Source of the DNA: Vespula vulgaris
Lineage: Eukaryota > Arthropoda > Insecta > Hymenoptera > Vespidae
Reading direction: 5' to 3'
NCBI RefSeq assembly: GCF_905475345.1
Contig: NC_066588.1
Span: 10,108,501 to 10,172,500 of the forward strand
DNA length: 64,000 nt
Part shown: positions 59,813-64,000 of the stretch, in pieces
Position numbering within the stretch: the stretch's first letter is position 1
How the letters are laid out: each line of letters starts with the position of its first letter
Notes under the pieces: generated by a model
Told to the model about the DNA's origin: nothing
What the model saw: the letters and a program-made list of their open reading frames with translations, nothing else
Databases searched by the model: none
Made by a program: the position numbers and the translations under genes

Positions 59813-62800
59813 CCAATGACCCCGGTCCGGTTCTCCTAGGTGCTATAGTTTCGGAGAAAAAAATTGTTAAAGAAAAATTTTTTTTTCCTTCGTTCACTTT
59901 AAACCGTTATAACTCGGCTCCTATTGGTCCGATCTGGACTAAAAAAATATGGGCGTAGAGTGCGCGACGAGCCCTTTCGAATGACCCCGGTCCGGTTCTC
60001 TTAGGTGCTATAGTTTCGGAGAAAAAAATTCTTAAAGAAAAATTTTTTTTCCTTTGTTCCCTTTAAACCGTTATAACTCGGCTGCTATTGGTCCGATCTG
60101 GACGAAAAAAATATGGGCCTAGAGGGCGCGACGAGCCATTTCCAATGACCCCGGTCCGGTTCTCCCACGTTCTATAGTTTCGAAGAAAAAAATTGTTAAA
60201 GAAAAATTTTTTTTCCTTTGTTCCCTTTAAACCGTTATAACTCGGCTCCTATTGGTCCGATCTGGACGAAAAAAATATGGGCGTAGAGGGGGCGACGAGC
60301 CCTTTCCAATGACCCCGGTCCGGTTCTCCTAGGTGCTATAGTTTCGGAGAAAAAAATTGTTAAAGAAAAATTTTTTTTTCCTTTGTTCCCTTTAAACCGT
60401 TATAACTCGGCTCCTATTGGTCCGATCTGGACGGAAAAAATATGGGCGTAGAGGGCGCGACGAGCCCTTTCCAACGACCCCGGTCCGGTTGCTCTAGGTG
60501 CTACCGTGTCGGAGAAAAATATTCTTAAATAAAAATATTTTTTTCCTTTTTTCCCATTAAACAGGTATAACTCGGCTCCTATTGGTCTCATCTGGACGAA
60601 AAAAAAGGTCGTAGAGGACGCGAAGAACCCGTTCCAATGACCCCGGTCCGGTTGCTCCAGGTGCTATCGTTTCGGAGAAAAAATTGTTAAATAAAAATAT
60701 TTTTTTCCTTTGTTCCCTTTAAATTGTTATAACTCGGCTCCTGTTGGTCCGATCTGGACGAAAAAAATTTTGGCGTAGAGGGCGCGACGAGCCCTTTCCA
60801 ATGACCCCGGTCCGGTTCTTCTAGGTGCTATAGTTTCGGAGAAAAAAATTGTTAAAGAAAAATTTTTTTTTCCTTTGTTCCCTTTAAACCGTTATAACTC
60901 GGCTCCTATTGGTCCTATCTGGACGAAAAAAATATGGTTGCAGAGGGTGTGAAGAACCCATTCCAATAACCCCGGTCCGGTTGCTCTAGGTGCTACCGTG
61001 TCGGAGAAAAATATTCTTAAATAAAAATATTTTTTTCCTTTTTTCCCATTAAACAGGTATAACTCGGCTCCTATTGGTCTCATCTGGACGAAAAAAATAA
61101 GGGCGTAGATGGCGCAACGAGCCCTTTCGAATGACCCCGGTCCGGTTACTCCAGGTGCTATCGTTTCGGAGAAAAAATTGTTAAATAAAAATATTTTTTT
61201 CCTTTGTTACCTTTAAACCGTTATAACTCGGCTCCTATTTGTCCGATCTGGACGAAAAAAATATGGTTGCAGAGGGTGTGAAGAACCCATTCCAATAACC
61301 CCGGTCCGGTTGCTCTAGGTGCTACCGTGTCGGAGAAAAATATTCTTAAATAAAAATATTTTTTTCCTTTTTTCCCATTAAACAGGTATAACTCGGCTCC
61401 TATTGGTCTCATCTGGACGAAAAAAATATGGGCGTAGAGGGCGCGGCGAGCCCTTTCGAATGACCCCGGTCCGGTTCTCCTAGGTGCTATAGTTTTGGAG
61501 AAAAAAATTGTTAAAGAAAAATTTTTTTTTCCTTTGTTCCCTTTAAACCGTTATAACTCGGCTCCTGTTGGTCCGATCTGGACGAAAAAAATTTGGGCGT
61601 AGAGGGCGCGACGAGCCCTTTCCAATGACCCCGGTCCGGTTCTCCTAGGTGCTATAGTTTCGGAGAAAAAAATTCTTAAAGAAAAATTTTTTTTTCCTTT
61701 GTTCCCTTTAAACCGTTATAACTCGGCTCCTGTTGGTCCGATCTGGACGAAAAAAATTTGGGCGTAGAGTGCGCGACGAGCCCTTTCGAATGACCCCGGT
61801 CCGGTTCTCTTAGGTGCTATAGTTTCGGAGAAAAAAATTCTTAAAGAAAAATTTTTTTTTCCTTTGTTCCCTTTAAACCGTTATAACTCGGCTCCTATTG
61901 GTCCTATCTGGACGAAAAAAATATGGTTGCAGAGGGTGTGAAGAACCCATTCCAATAACCCCGGTCCGGTTGCTCTAGGTGCTACCGTGTCGGAGAAAAA
62001 TATTCTTAAATAAAAATATTTTTTTCCTTTTTTCCCATTAAACAGGTATAACTCGGCTCCTATTGGTCTCATCTGGACGAAAAAAATAAGGGCGTAGAGG
62101 GCGCGACGAGCCCTTTCCAATGACCCCGGTCCGGTTCTCCTAGGTGCTATAGTTTCGGAGAAAAAAATTGTTAAAGAAAAATTTTTTTTTCCTTTGTTCC
62201 CTTTAAACCGTTATAACTCGGCTCCTGTTGGTCCGATCTGGACGAAAAAAATTTGGGCGTAGAGTGCGCGACGAGCGCTTTCGAATGACCCCGGTCCGGT
62301 TCTCTTAGGTGCTATAGTTTCGGAGAAAAAAATTCTTAAAGAAAAATTTTTTTTTCCTTTGTTCCCTTTAAACCGTTATAACTCGGCTCCTATTGGTCCT
62401 ATCTGGACGAAAAAAATATGGTTGCAGAGGGTGTGAAGAACCCATTCCAATAACCCCGGTCCGGTTGCTCTAGGTGCTACCGTGTCGGAGAAAAATATTC
62501 TTAAATAAAAATATTTTTTTCCTTTTTTCCCATTAAACAGGTATAACTCGGCTCCTATTGGTCTCATCTGGACGAAAAAAATAAGGGCGTAGAGGGCGCG
62601 ACGAGCCCTTTCGAATGACCCCGGTCCGGTTACTCCAGGTGCTATCGTTTCGGAGAAAAAATTGTTAAATAAAAATATTTTTTTCCTTTGTTACCTTTAA
62701 ACCGTTATAACTCGGCTCCTATTGGTCCGATCTGGACGAAGACAATATGGTCGTAGAGGATGCGAGGAACCCGTTCCAATGACCCCGGTCCGGTTGCTCC

Positions 62801-64000
62801 AGGTGCTATCGTTTCGGAGAAAAAATTGTTAAATAAAAATATTTTTTTCCTTTGTTCCCTTTAAACCGTTATAACTCGGCTCCTGTTGGTCCGATCTGGA
62901 CGAAAAAAATTTGGGCGTAGAGGGCGCGACGAGCCCTTTCCAATGACCCGGGTCCGGTTCTCCTACGTTCTATAGTTTCGAAGAAAAAAATTGTTAAAGA
63001 AAAATTTTTTTTCCTTTGTTCCCTTTAAACCTTTATAACTCGGCTCCTATTGGTCCGATCTGGACGAAAAAAATATGGTTGCAGAGGGTGTGAAGAACCC
63101 ATTCCAATAACCCCGGTCCGGTTACTCCAGGTGCTATCGTTTCGGAGAAAAAATTGTTAAATAAAAATATTTTTTTCCTTTGTTACCTTTAAACCGTTAT
63201 AACTCGGCTCCTATTGGTCCGATCTGGACGAAGACAATACGGTCGTAGAGGATGCGAGGAACCCTTTCCAATGACCCCGGTCCGGTTGCTCTAGGTGCTA
63301 CCGTGTCGGAGAAAAATATTCTTAAATAAAAATATTTTTTTCCTTTTTTCCCATTAAACAGGTATAACTCGGCTCCTATTGGTCTCATCTGGACGAAAAA
63401 AATATGGGCGTAGAGTGCGCGACGAGCCCTTTCGAATTACCCCGGTCCGGTTCTCTTAGGTGCTATAGTTTCGGAGAAAAAAATTCTTAAAGAAAAATTT
63501 TTTTTCCTTTGTTCCCTTTAAACCGTTATAACTCGGCTGCTATTGGTCCGATCTGGACGAAAAAAATATGGGCCTAGAGGGCGCGACGAGCCATTTCCAA
63601 TGACCCCGGTCCGGTTCTCCCACGTTCTATAGTTTCGAAGAAAAAAATTGTTAAAGAAAAATTTTTTTTCCTTTGTTCCCTTTAAACCGTTATAACTCGG
63701 CTCGTATTGGTCCGATCTGGACGAAAAAAATATGGGCGTAGAGGGGGCGACGAGCCCTTTCCAATGACCCCGGTCCGGTTCTCCTAGGTGCTATAGTTTC
63801 GGAGAAAAAAATTGTTAAAGAAAAATTTTTTTTTCCTTTGTTCCCTTTAAACCGTTATAACTCGGCTCCTGTTTGTCTGATCTGGACGAAAAAAATATGG
63901 GCGTAGAGGGCGCGACGAGCCATTTCCAATGAGCCCGCTACGGTTCTCCTAGGTGCTATAGTTTCGGAGAAAAAAATTGTTAAAGAAAAATTTTTTTTTC
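59813..64000 (+). repeat. Mixed satellite zone at the right edge
   Basis: R1, L3-R2 and R3 monomers are mixed. A four-monomer series (TAGAGTGCGCGACG, CTCTTAGGTGC, AAATTCTTAAAG, GGCTGCTATTGG, ATGGGCCTAGAGG, CTCCCACGTTC, GTTTCGAAG) occurs at about 53,060, 59,957 and 63,412 (offsets 6,896 and 3,455). The single CTCTTAGG / AAATTCTTAAAG part is also multiplied alone at about 61,670, 61,840 and 62,330. The window ends inside an R1 monomer. The last full monomer carries GTTTGTCTGATCTGG (63,871) and GAGCCCGCTACGG, a class otherwise seen at 50.9 kb and, in part, at 100-320. No gene is present. Confidence 0.82.

Larger units (their letters stand above)
1..64000 (+). repeat. Satellite DNA array, 163-165 bp monomer, about 389 head-to-tail copies
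   Basis: The segment TATAACTCGGCTCC recurs every 163-165 bp across the window, always on the same strand; for example TAACTCGG starts at 21421, 21586 and 21751 (exactly 165 bp apart). Monomer length differs mainly through the T run after AAAGAAAAA (8 or 9 T). By hand count the 165 bp consensus is 72/165 G+C with 11 CpGs. Fixed landmarks in order are GTTATAAC, GGTCCGATCTGGACG, GGGCGTAGAGGGCGCG, GAGCCCTTTCCAATGACC, CCGGTCCGG, CCTAGG, TTTCGGAG and A/T tracts. No inversion, transposon or unique sequence was seen. The array is open at both ends. Satellite identity is certain from periodicity; a centromeric or pericentromeric location is inference from monomer size and higher-order structure. Confidence 0.98.

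Noticed and set aside
1701..63388. Minus-strand open frames of 63, 79 and 94 codons as a multigene family of small proteins
   Set aside because: All run from the CAT in GGTCTCATC (or a neighbouring CAT) to the TTA of GTTATAAC within satellite monomers, differ only as the repeats differ, and show no promoter, ribosome-site or domain evidence. They are open frames created by the repeat.
1..64000. CRISPR array
   Set aside because: The unit is a continuous 163-165 bp tandem repeat; there are no short repeats separated by unique spacers, no leader and no cas genes.
1..64000. Transposable element or LTR arrays embedded in the satellite
   Set aside because: Every stretch read aligns with the monomer in phase. 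No terminal repeats, target-site duplications, transposase or reverse transcriptase frames were seen.
1..64000. tRNA, 5S rRNA or other RNA gene repeats as the source of the monomer
   Set aside because: I found no A-box/B-box pair, cloverleaf or 5S-like sequence in the consensus on either strand; the repeat resembles no RNA gene that I know.
1..64000. Assembly artefact as explanation for the whole array
   Set aside because: Copies carry ordered private variants at several nested scales and gradual divergence, which simple duplication in assembly would not produce. Individual recent blocks (for example 29.0-31.7 kb, 55.9-59.8 kb) could still be miscounted.
1..64000. Telomeric or microsatellite repeats
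   Set aside because: No short-unit telomere-type series was seen; homopolymer A and T runs are part of each monomer and remain below about 12 bases.
1..64000. Naming the host species or a known satellite family
   Set aside because: I do not recognise the monomer with confidence. A search of the consensus against repeat databases and long-read assemblies would decide; I cannot run it.

Overview
The whole 64 kb window is one uninterrupted head-to-tail satellite DNA array. About 389 copies of a 163-165 bp monomer follow each other in the same orientation from the first base to the last. I see no gene, transposon, RNA gene, CRISPR array or unique sequence. The array runs off both ends. A nucleosome-sized tandem repeat of this length with nested higher-order units indicates a eukaryotic chromosome, most likely centromeric, pericentromeric or other heterochromatin. 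The sequence alone does not let me name the species.

The monomer has two parts. About 110 bp (from the palindrome GTTATAAC to the TGCTATAG segment) is GC-rich (about 53% by hand count) and holds all 11 CpGs of the consensus. About 55 bp is AT-rich (about 25% GC), with runs such as A7, A5T8 and A5T9. Three versions of the right half can be told apart. R1 is GGTTCTCCTAGG...TGTTAAAGAAAAA. R2 is GTTGCTCTAGG...ACCGTGTCGG...ATTCTTAAATAAA, ending in an AACAGGTATAAC junction. R3 is GTTGCTCCAGG...ATCGTTTCGG...TGTTAAATAAA. The left half also has versions: L1 (ATATGGGCGTAGAGGGCGCG), L2 (GAAGACAATATGGTCG), L3 (ATATGGTTGCAGAGGGTGTG) and L4 (GGTCTCATC; or CTACTGGTCC with GAAAAAAAAGGTCG). R2 and R3 monomers tend to alternate as a roughly 328 bp dimer.

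Layout: 1-20,990 is a mixed zone (R1, R2, R3) with a 24-monomer superunit repeated in tandem (3.0-11.7 kb) and an 8-6-8-6 monomer higher-order array (14.7-19.3 kb). 20,991-40,270 is a homogeneous core made only of R1 monomers, carrying nested 3-, 5-, 7- and 8-monomer repeats and a multi-kilobase duplication. 40,270-64,000 is mixed again: a 31-monomer superunit (39.1-44.2 kb) is duplicated and internally expanded at 44.2-50.8 kb, and a 12-monomer, 1,971 bp unit is tandemly doubled at 55.9-59.8 kb.

The many short open frames of 63 to 112 codons are by-products of repeat sequence and are not genes. The interest lies in the array's architecture: a homogenised core flanked by mixed zones, block duplications that keep monomer register, a sequence close to the CENP-B box, and no overall CpG depletion. 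Block edges below are approximate, within about one monomer, unless an anchor position is given.
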